DNA of 39,028 nucleotides from a virus: IMG/VR virus record IMGVR_UViG_3300012000_000019, positions 19,341-58,368 of that record; one strand, given 5' to 3'. Below, piece after piece: positions 4,702 to 12,745 of this stretch; the stretch's first letter is position 1; each line of letters opens with the position of its first letter. The notes under the pieces are model-generated. The model worked only from the letters and a program-made list of their open reading frames with translations. It was not told the origin of the DNA and searched no databases. Both the position numbers and the translations under genes were made by a program.

Positions 4702-5866
4702 TTACTTTTTGGTGGTACCAGCATTCGCGATTGCAAGTGTTGCAAAGGGGGCTGCGAGGTTACCGACAACAGCGAGTAGGACGATCATCCAGGATGGAGC
4801 CGGCAATCCAGAAGCAACAATACCGATCGAGACATTGCTGACAACTAGAGAAACTAGACCATAAAGGGCGTAAGCGAGCTTACGACTCTTTGCTTTTGGA
4901 ATGAGAATTCCGAGGGCATCTTGAGCTGCATTATTTGCATCATCGGGTAGTGAAGGTACAGTTGGCACGGTTGGCACAGTTGGTTCCTTAATTGGTTTGG
5001 TGGGTTTGGTGGGTTTGGTTGGTCGTGTCGGCTTTACGGGCTTGACGGGTTCAGGTTTAGCCGGCTCGGGTTTTACGGGCTCAGGCTTTACGGGCTCAGG
5101 AGTGGGAGTGGGAGTGGGAGTGGGAGTGGGAGTGGGAGTGGGAGCAGGCGCTGTATCTTCTTTCAACGACTGAACAAATCCAGCCCAAGAGAGTGGGCCA
5201 AGAACTCCATCAATTACTCCGGGAGGAGCATAGTTAGCGTTCTTTTGACCATACATTTGAACTCCTCTATACGTTTTAGGTCCAGGAATTCCGTCAATTG
5301 CTCCATCATAGAGTCCATATTTTGTTAGCCATGTTTGTGTAGCTTTCCAAGACTTAGGTCCAAAAACGCCATCAATAGGTCCACTATAAAGACCTACATT
5401 TGCAAGTATTTGCTGAGCAGCAGCCATGCTGGCATTGATCCCAGAAGAAGAGGAGGAGGGGCTAGATTCATTGAACCACGGCTGCACATCTTCACGTCCA
5501 CCGCCGGGGTTGATGATGTGGACGTGTACGTGAGGCCCCGTTGAGGATCCCGCTCCAGGCGCACCTGCAGCCCCTCCGGTGTAGCCAAGAAGATCGCCCG
5601 TATTTACATTGCGGTTAGTGCCTTCAAAAGATGAGCAGTGCAAAAACTGCATTTTGTATCCGGGGCTGTCAGCAAGGGCAAGGGTGATGATGTACCCACC
5701 AGACCCAGATCCGTATTCGTAACTTGCTTACATAGCCGGGATTGGGCGAATAGATTGGGGTACCTACGGGAGTGGCATAGTCAGTCCCGCCAAGAGACCC
5801 GCGGGCGCGGTGAGCTGCCCAGTCATCGCTAACTGGATATTTTGAAAAAGGATTGGGCATTCCCAT
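4702..5866 (-). CDS. M23 peptidase endolysin with peptidoglycan-binding repeats and holin-like C-terminus, interrupted by a frameshift
   Basis: Two frames, 5669-5866 and an open frame running to 4702, form one protein of 387 aa if one base is skipped between 5728 and 5672. The first part (DDWAAHRARGSLGGTDYATPVGTP) carries the zinc His and Asp of an M23 metallopeptidase. The second continues the fold (YEYGSGSGGYIITLALAD, then FLHCSS) and ends it with GPHVHVHI, the HxH zinc motif. Three peptidoglycan-binding repeats of the type LYSGPIDGVFGPKSW follow, at about residues 145-231. Next is a PT/KPEP/KPTKP linker of about 70 aa, then two hydrophobic helices (LAYALYGLVSLVV..., SWMIVLLAVVG...) and a basic end, resembling actinophage holins. 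The internal ATG at 5652 has no SD, so a separate second gene is unlikely. The indel may be real or an assembly error. Confidence 0.82.
4980..5142. repeat. Tandem codon repeats encoding the lysin linker
   Basis: Seven perfect copies of AGTGGG at 5101-5142 encode Pro-Thr pairs on the minus strand. Imperfect 12-base and 9-base repeats at about 4980-5100 encode KPEP and KPT units. Such tracts expand and contract by slippage, so linker length is likely to vary between relatives. Confidence 0.85.
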
Positions 5867-5957
5867 GTATATAATTCTCCAATGTAATTAGTTCTGTAAT
5901 ACAAGTGTATCGTATAACGACGGTCTATCTTTTTAATTAAGTAGTGAAAGATCTAAA

Positions 5958-6674
5958 TTATGCGTAACCCTTATCCAAGGTGGCATAGTATGTGGTCCCA
6001 ATATAAGAAATGGTAAGAATGTCAATAGCATTTGCTGCAGTAGAGAGAGTTTTAACCCCACCAGCAAATTTCATAGTGGAACTCAAAAGACGCCCCCCAA
6101 CTGCATCTTGAGTCAGAATCAATCTGATTGTTTGCCCGCTTAGTGGCGAAGAAAAACCGTTTATAGTTGTATTTCCCGTAAGTGTCACTGTTTGAATTGG
6201 GCCATTAATAGGATTGGGAGTGAGAGTCGCGGAATAAGTCAGTGAGTATACATTTTGACGTATGGTTGCATTTTGAGCTATATCAGCAGCATCCTGGATC
6301 GAAGTTAGATACGCAGTAGCAAGTTCAGTACCAGGATTTGGCAAAGCAGTTGATGGATCTATGTCTACTAATTCGTCAAAATCAAATGGTCCAGTCCCGG
6401 CTGGAAGTATCACATCTCGACGGAGAGGTGTTTTACTATCTGACCAAACAATTATTTTCCAGTAGCAGTCAATTGGAATAGTTGCAAGATTTAGATCGTG
6501 CTGAGGAACTCCATTAATAATGTCCACAGTAACTGGTGCGGGAAAAATAACATCTTCTCCGACATAACGAACAGCCCTTTGACCACCACGATAAACATAT
6601 GCGGATATGGTAGCGCTCACCGGAGATGTACCACCAAGAATGTCCTTGAGGGTGCTCAGGTTGATGATGGGCAT
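5958..6674 (-). CDS. Tail-fibre/receptor-type structural protein
   Basis: 238 aa with SD AGGAG six bases before the ATG. The N-terminal half is all-beta (SATISAYVYRGGQRAV...GVPQHDLNLATIPIDCYWKI). The C-terminal 90 residues (NTTINGFSSPLSGQTIRLIL, TQDAVGGRLL, FAGGVKTLSTAANAIDIL, YIGTTYYATLDKGYA) match the common tip module at the end of many phage fibres and tail proteins. The central IQDAADIAQNATIRQNV segment is a likely trimerisation helix. It sits between the glycosyltransferase and the lysin, away from the main tail module. The fibre role is inferred from the tip fold. Confidence 0.65.
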   Translation of the reverse strand: MPIINLSTLKDILGGTSPVSATISAYVYRGGQRAVRYVGEDVIFPAPVTVDIINGVPQHDLNLATIPIDCYWKIIVWSDSKTPLRRDVILPAGTGPFDFDELVDIDPSTALPNPGTELATAYLTSIQDAADIAQNATIRQNVYSLTYSATLTPNPINGPIQTVTLTGNTTINGFSSPLSGQTIRLILTQDAVGGRLLSSTMKFAGGVKTLSTAANAIDILTISYIGTTYYATLDKGYA

Positions 6675-6709
6675 GGAAGCTCCTGAATTAAAAAACTATC
6701 CCCTCTATT

Positions 6710-7762
6710 CTACCCGAGATAATATTTAACGTTATTTTGCAATCTTTCGTTGTCTGGGTTGAGATTTAGTGCTTCAATCCCATATTTACGGGCTTTTTCT
6801 ACGTCACCCAAAACCCATGCGCAGATGGCAGCCACATCTAAGATCTCCCAACCCCAAGCCCAATCTTCACACATGTACTGCAGTGGACGCTCAGTAATAG
6901 CAAGTGCCTGCTCTGCATATATCAACCCCTCCTCATAGTCTTCGGCGTGATAGCAAAGAGTAGCCATTCGAGCATATCCTTCTCGACGATCGGGGGCCTC
7001 TTGAATAGCAAGCCATGCCCATTGTCTGGCCTCTATTAGGTCATCTACACACCTAGAGATAAAAATGTAAGCGTCAGATCTATCACCGATCCATGTTGCC
7101 CCAGGAAGAGCAAGAAAATCATTAAGCTGTTTAGCCGCTTCTTTATACCTACCTCGATAGTAAAGTTCTCTACCATAGTAGAAAGACATACGCGCATCGG
7201 TGGGCTCGTCTTTCACAGCCCTCTCTAGAAGAGATAAGTATTGGTCACGAGACTTCTCTCGATCCGGGTGGTGTTGCATCTCCACATCTACCCACCCCTG
7301 AATATCCTCAATCCCGGTTGGTGTAAGAAGTTCATGGATCGGATGTTTCCAGACAAAACCATGGCGAGCGTGAATACGGTTCCCACCAAATTGAAAAGCC
7401 GGAGTGCCATCAGGATTAAATGAGAAGGTAAATGTGTGTCGAGGTGTAGTTATATTCGATCCTTCGATCTTCTCGAGCTCTTGTCTCCACCCCGGCATCA
7501 AGATCTCATCAGCGTCCATAGAAATACAAAAATCAATATCTGCCGGGAGTAAAGCTAGAGCAGTGTTACGGGCCACATCAAACCTCCACGGGTTGATTGA
7601 CGCTCTATAGACCGTGACTCCGAGACGCTCGGCAATCTCCACCGTCTTATCTGCAGATCCAGTATCTAAAATTAGGTGGTAGTCAGCCTCTTTAGAAGAT
7701 TCGTACCAGCGTTCTACGTGCTTCTCTTCATCTAGAGCAATTGTATAGACCGCAATCTTCAC
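6710..7762 (-). CDS. Family 2 glycosyltransferase with C-terminal TPR-like repeats
   Basis: 350 aa. The GT-A fold starts at the first residue (MKIAVYTIALDEEKHVERW), then LDTGSADKTVEIAERLGV for nucleotide-sugar binding, and the metal-binding DxD in CISMDADEIL near residue 85. From about residue 185, helical pairs (YGRELYYRGRYKEAAKQL, YARMATLCYHAEDYEEGLIYAEQAL, ARKYGIEALNLNPDNERL) are tetratricopeptide-like. Phage enzymes of this type modify DNA, virion proteins or host envelope sugars; the target cannot be read here. Its place between replication genes and fibre/lysin genes leaves both virion decoration and surface change open. The stop of the upstream 67-aa gene is five bases away. Confidence 0.85.
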   Translation of the reverse strand: MKIAVYTIALDEEKHVERWYESSKEADYHLILDTGSADKTVEIAERLGVTVYRASINPWRFDVARNTALALLPADIDFCISMDADEILMPGWRQELEKIEGSNITTPRHTFTFSFNPDGTPAFQFGGNRIHARHGFVWKHPIHELLTPTGIEDIQGWVDVEMQHHPDREKSRDQYLSLLERAVKDEPTDARMSFYYGRELYYRGRYKEAAKQLNDFLALPGATWIGDRSDAYIFISRCVDDLIEARQWAWLAIQEAPDRREGYARMATLCYHAEDYEEGLIYAEQALAITERPLQYMCEDWAWGWEILDVAAICAWVLGDVEKARKYGIEALNLNPDNERLQNNVKYYLG

Positions 7763-7767
7763 TAGTC

Positions 7768-7971
7768 TTAGTCCTTTTCTGATCTAATTTTTTTATGATA
7801 GAGGGCATAAGCAGCGAATGCTCGTGCATCGTCCATTAGTTGTTCTGGCGTTCTATCCAGATCATCTTCTATGCAAAAAGACCAGACTCCTACTTTGACA
7901 TATGTAAAATTTCCTGATTTTTCTTCAACAATAATCTCTGGTAAATCTTCGATGTTAAAAATTTTATTCAC
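7768..7971 (-). CDS. Hypothetical 67-aa protein
   Basis: Starts with GTG directly at the base after the primase stop, so it is probably translated by coupling. It is acidic in the N-terminal half (IEDLPEIIVEEKSGNFTYVKVGVW), with a helical end (TPEQLMDDARAFAAYALYHKK). I recognise no family. Its position between primase and glycosyltransferase gives no firm role. Confidence 0.7.
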   Translation of the reverse strand: MNKIFNIEDLPEIIVEEKSGNFTYVKVGVWSFCIEDDLDRTPEQLMDDARAFAAYALYHKKIRSEKD

Positions 7972-10644
7972 CTATCTTGCCATTTTACTGAGGGACGACC
8001 AATCATCTCCCCCGAGAGGAGATGGAGTTTTAGTTTTAATTTCGTAGCCATAAATTTGAGCATCAGATCCAACACCTTCAATATGAATTCCTCGATCGCG
8101 AAGCTTACGAGTAAAGGAAATCTGAGTCATGGGCTTCTCACCACGCTCTTCAGACCACCAAGAATAAACTGTACGCGCTTTTTTAACACTTGTAATTTTT
8201 CCTGGAGCTTCAACAAGTTCTTCACGAATAAACATCGCCATACGGTCTTCATCACTTCGGTATGAATTAGTTGCATTGAGGACAACGGTACATGTCTCGG
8301 GAGCTAGTGGATCTAGTTCGGGGGATGCAAAATAGTCCACTGCACCTTGAACAGCCCACGACAGCAAAACCGGGAGACCTACCTCAGGATCCGACAAGAA
8401 TGCTTTAAGTGTCGGGTCAGATTTCTCGGGGATACGGTCCCACGGAAGTGCACGCATACGTCGCCACATAGCATCGTCAGTGATGATAGGACGGTGATTC
8501 GTAGTAATCCATAATTTAGCCTGTGACTCAAAGTTGATCGGTTTCTCGCCAGGAGAACGTGCAGAGATAGTTGCTGAACCGGTGAGACGCTTGATTGCGT
8601 TCTCCTTAAGTCGCTCAGTCTCAGGCAACTCATCTACCCACACAACGCGCTTACCACGAAGTTCAGCGTAGTGGTATGAGTCTGTGTTTGTGCTGCGTCC
8701 GTCGTCTTGAGCAAGTACCGTAGACTCCATTGGATATGCGTACTCAGACATACCAAGAGCTTTACAAAATGACTCAATAAATGTGTTCTTACCCGAGCCG
8801 GGACGGCCGTGGATCAAGAACATAATGTCGAGGTCGTTGAGCCCAGTCATGCTGTACCCAATAGCACGCTGTAGATACGCCTGATACTCCTTGTCTCCAT
8901 ATGTAGCAAAGTCAAGGAACTCTTGCCACCGAGGATGTGTCAGTCCAGGAGTAAATGCCACAGGGGAATGTCGAGTGATGTGGAGTTCTGGCACACCTCG
9001 CATCAACTCACCAGTACGAAGATTGACAACTCCATTCGCAACACCAAAAAGCTCTACATTACTGTCCCACTGAGAGACTGGGACCTGAATGCGAATATCA
9101 GAAGTGGCATTATCAATTGCAGATTTCATTCTTGAGGCAGATTTTGCCTGCTTTGAGAATGCAATGATTTCATTTTTCTTGTCGATATCTTCATATTCAA
9201 TAGTTTCACTAGCAATCATTGATGATAGCTTTTTTGATAATTCTCGAATTTGAAGATTTTCGGGATCTCGGCGCCAGTGAGTGCCGTCCCACACATGCCA
9301 CCCAAGAACAGGTGTGTATCGGATGCCAGCTAGAAAACTATCTACTAGACGACGACCGTTCCCCACATCTGTGAGTGATCGCTGCTTTTTATTTCCACCA
9401 TCGTCTGCAGATATAGCATCTGGATCAAGTGGTATGTCCATATTTCGAAAAGAAGTTGCATCCATAATGGATGCTCCGGCTTTTACTCCATACTCAACAG
9501 CATTTCCAATAGTTCCCGGCTCAGAAGTGATTTCTATGCCATCAATATCTTGACGATTATCAGGATCAGAAGTGTTTATATGAGATATTGATGATCCGAG
9601 TGATCTGTCTGTTCCAAGATTTTTTGCCGTCCGCTTCTGCCACTCGGCAAGTTCTGGGTTCCCCCACAAGTGCTTAGGGTTTTCTGCGACAAACTGAATA
9701 GCACGACGTACGTGCATTAAAAGACTGTTTTGCCCCTCGAGCTCCATAGGCGGATTAATCTTTTCGTGATTAAACCGCATCATTGTTGTTTCGATAAAAA
9801 TTTGTGTTACCGAGTCAGTGCCATATTTGTTTGCAAGAGCGCAAGCAAGAGCATAGACAGTTACTGCACGACTACCCTCTTCAATACCTTCTTCAAGGAT
9901 TTGCTCAATATTGAACTTCTCCCCTTTATACGACAAACCATCAAACGCGGACCAATCTGTCTCTCCAAGTTCGGTACTATATGAGCCGACAACCCCACCA
10001 GAAGATGTTCGACCACTTCTCCTACGATCACGAAGAAATTCCAACATCTCTTCTGTAATCTCGGCCATCTCCATCTCCCACGGAGCGTGGCCAGGCTTCC
10101 ACTCGTACTCAACACCGGACTGGTGCTTAGATGGGGCAACGAGGACGTATCCGGTGTGTTTGATATCGATACCGGGTAGGTTATCTTCTTTTGTGAATCG
10201 ACCTTTGAGTGCAATAGATGGGTCACACTTAAAAAAGAGGTGACGACCTCGGACAATTTTTTTTCTTTTGTCCGAGTACGCGCCAGTAATTGCTTCAACG
10301 GTCTCGGGTATTTCTCCATTGACGCGCTGCATCATAATTTCAAATGACTCGAACCCGCCGTTTCGAGGGTCGATGTCAATGACTACAAAACCCGAAAGTT
10401 TGCAGTTGACGGCTACGTTATTTTCTGGTTCCGCTCTCCACCAGTCTTCAATGACTACTTGATCATCCGATGCATTAATTTGCCACTCTTTGAGTGCTGC
10501 ATGCTTCCCGATGTCTTTGGGATCGGTGTGGCTGCCATGACATGTACAAGATCCATCTGAACTAATTCCATAGCATTTTATGATTTTCCAACCCTGAGAG
10601 GCATACCATGATGCCCCCCTTAAGAGTTTGTTTTCGTCATTCAC
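7972..10644 (-). CDS. Bifunctional primase-polymerase / D5-like helicase
   Basis: 890 aa replication protein. Residues 1-210 form a prim-pol domain: KIIKCYG...CTCHG...GKHAALKEW at the start, the catalytic DxD in FVVIDIDPRNGG, and GRHLFFKC. A helical region follows. From about residue 440 there is a D5/DUF5906-type domain (FLAGIRYTPVLGWHVWDGTHW), then an SF3-type ATPase with Walker A GRPGSGKN near residue 611, Walker B-like KRVVWVDELPE, and sensor WITTNHRP. It unwinds and primes the phage origin. A promoter-like site lies 48 bases upstream of the ATG. The end is followed without gap by the 67-aa gene. Confidence 0.93.
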   Translation of the reverse strand: MNDENKLLRGASWYASQGWKIIKCYGISSDGSCTCHGSHTDPKDIGKHAALKEWQINASDDQVVIEDWWRAEPENNVAVNCKLSGFVVIDIDPRNGGFESFEIMMQRVNGEIPETVEAITGAYSDKRKKIVRGRHLFFKCDPSIALKGRFTKEDNLPGIDIKHTGYVLVAPSKHQSGVEYEWKPGHAPWEMEMAEITEEMLEFLRDRRRSGRTSSGGVVGSYSTELGETDWSAFDGLSYKGEKFNIEQILEEGIEEGSRAVTVYALACALANKYGTDSVTQIFIETTMMRFNHEKINPPMELEGQNSLLMHVRRAIQFVAENPKHLWGNPELAEWQKRTAKNLGTDRSLGSSISHINTSDPDNRQDIDGIEITSEPGTIGNAVEYGVKAGASIMDATSFRNMDIPLDPDAISADDGGNKKQRSLTDVGNGRRLVDSFLAGIRYTPVLGWHVWDGTHWRRDPENLQIRELSKKLSSMIASETIEYEDIDKKNEIIAFSKQAKSASRMKSAIDNATSDIRIQVPVSQWDSNVELFGVANGVVNLRTGELMRGVPELHITRHSPVAFTPGLTHPRWQEFLDFATYGDKEYQAYLQRAIGYSMTGLNDLDIMFLIHGRPGSGKNTFIESFCKALGMSEYAYPMESTVLAQDDGRSTNTDSYHYAELRGKRVVWVDELPETERLKENAIKRLTGSATISARSPGEKPINFESQAKLWITTNHRPIITDDAMWRRMRALPWDRIPEKSDPTLKAFLSDPEVGLPVLLSWAVQGAVDYFASPELDPLAPETCTVVLNATNSYRSDEDRMAMFIREELVEAPGKITSVKKARTVYSWWSEERGEKPMTQISFTRKLRDRGIHIEGVGSDAQIYGYEIKTKTPSPLGGDDWSSLSKMAR

Positions 10645-10691
10645 GTAGCGTCCTGTTAGTTAATAGGAGTGGATAAAAATCTGGTTCGACC

Positions 10692-10722
10692 ATCGTAGCA
10701 CGTCACAACCCAGAGTGAGCAA
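10692..10722 (-). promoter_or_regulatory. Promoter-like site for the primase gene
   Basis: Minus-strand -10 TACGAT (10692-10697) preceded by GTGC, and -35 TTGCTC (10717-10722) with 19-base spacing, matching the layout at 1721-1751 and 4608-4638. It lies in the 135-base divergent gap between the primase and the plus-strand genes. I see no clear plus-strand promoter in the same gap. Confidence 0.5.
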
Positions 10723-10779
10723 GTCTAAAATAAGTTATTATTGTAGTAATTGATTTTCTCATCTATAGGACCGACCCCC

Positions 10780-11211
10780 ATGACTTTTCCAATTGATCGC
10801 GATCCAACTCCAGGCGAACTTCGAATTATGTTCGAAACAATTATGTCTAGTTTACGTGAAGTAAAAGAGACTATGGCCACAAAAGAGTTTGTAAACGCAA
10901 AATTTGATACATACAACGAGCGTATGGGTCGTCTCGAAAGCGACTTGAAAAAGTGGGAAGTCGAATCTTCAAAAAATCAAAGCGCTCTTCGTCAAGAAAT
11001 GCTCAACAGCATTAGAGACTATAAAGAAGAGAACATTGCCGAGCACGTAGAACTTCACGCTCGAATTGACAATATTGAATCGGCTAAATTAGAAATTGAA
11101 AAGCAAAAGAGATCAAGAACTGTTGCTATTACTCTTTCTATGATAGGTGCCGGTCTCTCTTTATTAGTAAGTATTATCTCTGCTGTTGTCATAAATAGTC
11201 TCATCCCATAA
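10780..11211 (+). CDS. Coiled-coil protein with C-terminal membrane anchor
   Basis: 143 aa from the ATG at 10780; the frame also opens at a TTG at 10750. Long charged heptad-like helices run from about residue 10 to 115 (FETIMSSLREVKETMATKEF ... ENIAEHVELHARIDNIESAK). A basic patch KQKRSR precedes a single membrane helix (TVAITLSMIGAGLSLLVSII) near the C-terminus. This tail-anchored layout resembles phage holin/antiholin-associated or superinfection-related membrane proteins, but no specific family is recognised. It is the first gene of the only plus-strand block in the window. Confidence 0.7.
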   Translation: MTFPIDRDPTPGELRIMFETIMSSLREVKETMATKEFVNAKFDTYNERMGRLESDLKKWEVESSKNQSALRQEMLNSIRDYKEENIAEHVELHARIDNIESAKLEIEKQKRSRTVAITLSMIGAGLSLLVSIISAVVINSLIP

Positions 11212-11219
11212 TAGAGACT

Positions 11220-11272
11220 TTCTCCAAACATACGTTAGTATGTTCAGAGGTACATTTGTACCGATTGGAGAA
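11220..11272 (+). promoter_or_regulatory. Cloverleaf-like leader RNA that covers the ribosome-binding site
   Basis: Three nested inverted repeats in 53 bases. The outer arms TTCTCCA (11220-11226) and TGGAGAA (11266-11272) pair over 7 bp. Inside are a perfect hairpin AACATAC-GTTA-GTATGTT (11227-11244) and GGTAC-ATTT-GTACC (11249-11262). Together they make a three-way junction. The outer arm contains the Shine-Dalgarno GGAGAA of the gene starting at 11275, so folding would block its translation. Alternatively the two inner palindromes are DNA operators for a repressor. Confidence 0.65.
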
Positions 11273-11274
11273 GA

Positions 11275-11550
11275 ATGACATCACCACTACTACAGAAGCT
11301 GCAGAGTGTATCTGTACGTCAAAAGTCAGATCGATGCAAATATCAACTTATCCTAGATAAGTTAGATGAAGAGACACGTTCATATATCTCAGAGTGTGTT
11401 GCTCTTCCTCAACGCCACCCCAGAAAATTAAGTTACGCCACTTTATCCCGGGTTCTCTGCTCTGAAGACCACAATATTGGTTCTACAGCTATAGGTCTCC
11501 ACTACAATAAACACTGCTCTTGCGTCTGGGATGAGGACTTGAATGTCTGA
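11275..11550 (+). CDS. Small HTH-like protein, 91 aa
   Basis: SD GGAGAAGA directly before the ATG. The central helices KYQLILDKLDEETRSYISE and KLSYATLSRVL suggest a small helix-turn-helix, followed by a His/Cys-rich end (IGLHYNKHCSCVW) that may bind metal. Its stop lies inside the start of the metallophosphoesterase gene (8-base overlap), so the two are coupled. It may regulate its own operon through the palindromes upstream (inference). No family is firmly recognised. Confidence 0.65.
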   Translation: MTSPLLQKLQSVSVRQKSDRCKYQLILDKLDEETRSYISECVALPQRHPRKLSYATLSRVLCSEDHNIGSTAIGLHYNKHCSCVWDEDLNV

Positions 11551-12745
11551 GGAGATCAGAAAAAAGTTGGAAGATCTATCCAGTCCCGGTAAATCTGGAT
11601 CAGATACTCGAATCTCTAATACTCCAGAAAACTGGCGTCCTCGTTCCGAGATAGGGTCTGATGGTGGATTTGCTGTCTCTTCACCACGACCACTCGGGAA
11701 TACACCCGGTGCTGAAGAAATTTTGATCGAGCATGGTCTCGACCCAGAAGAGTGGGTTGTTACATCAGCTCGCCACGGTAAGTGGCAAACCTTTAATGGT
11801 GACTGGCTTGAGTCGTCACGAATTAATCTTGCTCCTCGACACCCTCTCTCGTCTATCCGTGACTTCGACCTCGAGCAGTTGGTCAATGAAATCAAAACTT
11901 GGAAACCAGGAAAGGCATCAAAAATTGTCGGAGGAGATGGAGCCTACGTCCATGTCGGAGCTGATAAGCAGCTTGGAAAAAGAGCCTCTTCAGGTGGTAC
12001 AGCCCAGACGGTTGAAAGAATTCTTAATGGAACAGAGGCGTCTGTTCAGCGACTCGAAGGACTACGACGGTTTGGACTGTCTTTAGGGACAGTTGTACTC
12101 CCAGAAGTGGGAGATCACGTTGAAGGAAACGTCTCACAGAACGGCCGCCTTCAAGGTCAGGCAGCATCTGATCTTGGCCAGACTGAACAGGTCCGAGTCG
12201 CTCGTCGTCTTCTACTCCAGCAAATTAAAATATTTGCTCCACTTGCCGAGAGAATTATTGTTCCTGTAGTAAATGGAAATCACGACGAAGCAACTAGACA
12301 AGTTACCGCGGATCCAGCAGATGGTTGGAATGTCGAAATAGCTAGCGCGGTGCAAGATGCGTGTGCTGAAAATCCAGCTCTTGCTCATGTGGAGTTCAGG
12401 TTCCCCGCTTCAGGACACCAGACTCTTGCGGTTGACGTTAATGGAACAATGCTAGGACTTTTTCACGGTCACCAATTCTCTACTGATGTAAAGAAATATT
12501 TATCTGGACAGATGCTCGGTCAGACCGCTTTGGGTGGTTGCGATGTGTGGGTGTCCGGTCACTACCACCATTTCAAAAGTTTAGATGTTGGTCATCGATT
12601 TTGGATTCAAGCTCCAACAGTTGATCCGGGAAGTGACTGGTTTCGTGATCGATCGGGGGATCAGTCAAAACCTGGAATTCTTACATTTGTTATGGGTGGT
12701 AGCTATGATGCCCGTGAGTTTATTGGAATTATTCCTCTTGTGTGA
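11543..12745 (+). CDS. Metallophosphoesterase (Mre11/SbcD-like calcineurin fold)
   Basis: 400 aa. The N-terminal 115 residues are poorly conserved, with a WVVTSARHGKWQTFNGDWLE segment. The phosphoesterase core has motif I as VHVGADKQLGK (D-x-Q where D-x-H is more common), motif II GDHVEG, motif III VNGNHDEATR, then LFHGHQF and GHYHH. Such phage proteins are usually called Mre11-like nucleases and probably process DNA ends during replication or recombination; the substrate is not shown by the sequence. It overlaps the upstream small gene by 8 bases and its end overlaps the convergent WhiB gene by 17 bases. Confidence 0.88.
   Translation: MSEEIRKKLEDLSSPGKSGSDTRISNTPENWRPRSEIGSDGGFAVSSPRPLGNTPGAEEILIEHGLDPEEWVVTSARHGKWQTFNGDWLESSRINLAPRHPLSSIRDFDLEQLVNEIKTWKPGKASKIVGGDGAYVHVGADKQLGKRASSGGTAQTVERILNGTEASVQRLEGLRRFGLSLGTVVLPEVGDHVEGNVSQNGRLQGQAASDLGQTEQVRVARRLLLQQIKIFAPLAERIIVPVVNGNHDEATRQVTADPADGWNVEIASAVQDACAENPALAHVEFRFPASGHQTLAVDVNGTMLGLFHGHQFSTDVKKYLSGQMLGQTALGGCDVWVSGHYHHFKSLDVGHRFWIQAPTVDPGSDWFRDRSGDQSKPGILTFVMGGSYDAREFIGIIPLV

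Noticed and set aside
5394-5588. Other frames over the lysin, including one with a Trp/His/Cys-rich stretch
   Set aside because: They are shadows of the M23 domain; only the joined frame carries the zinc motifs.
5669-5680. Programmed +1 frameshift at the TGA of the short lysin frame
   Set aside because: Shifting at the stop would leave a Trp/His-rich segment in place of the conserved M23 strand; the break must lie about 40 bases earlier.
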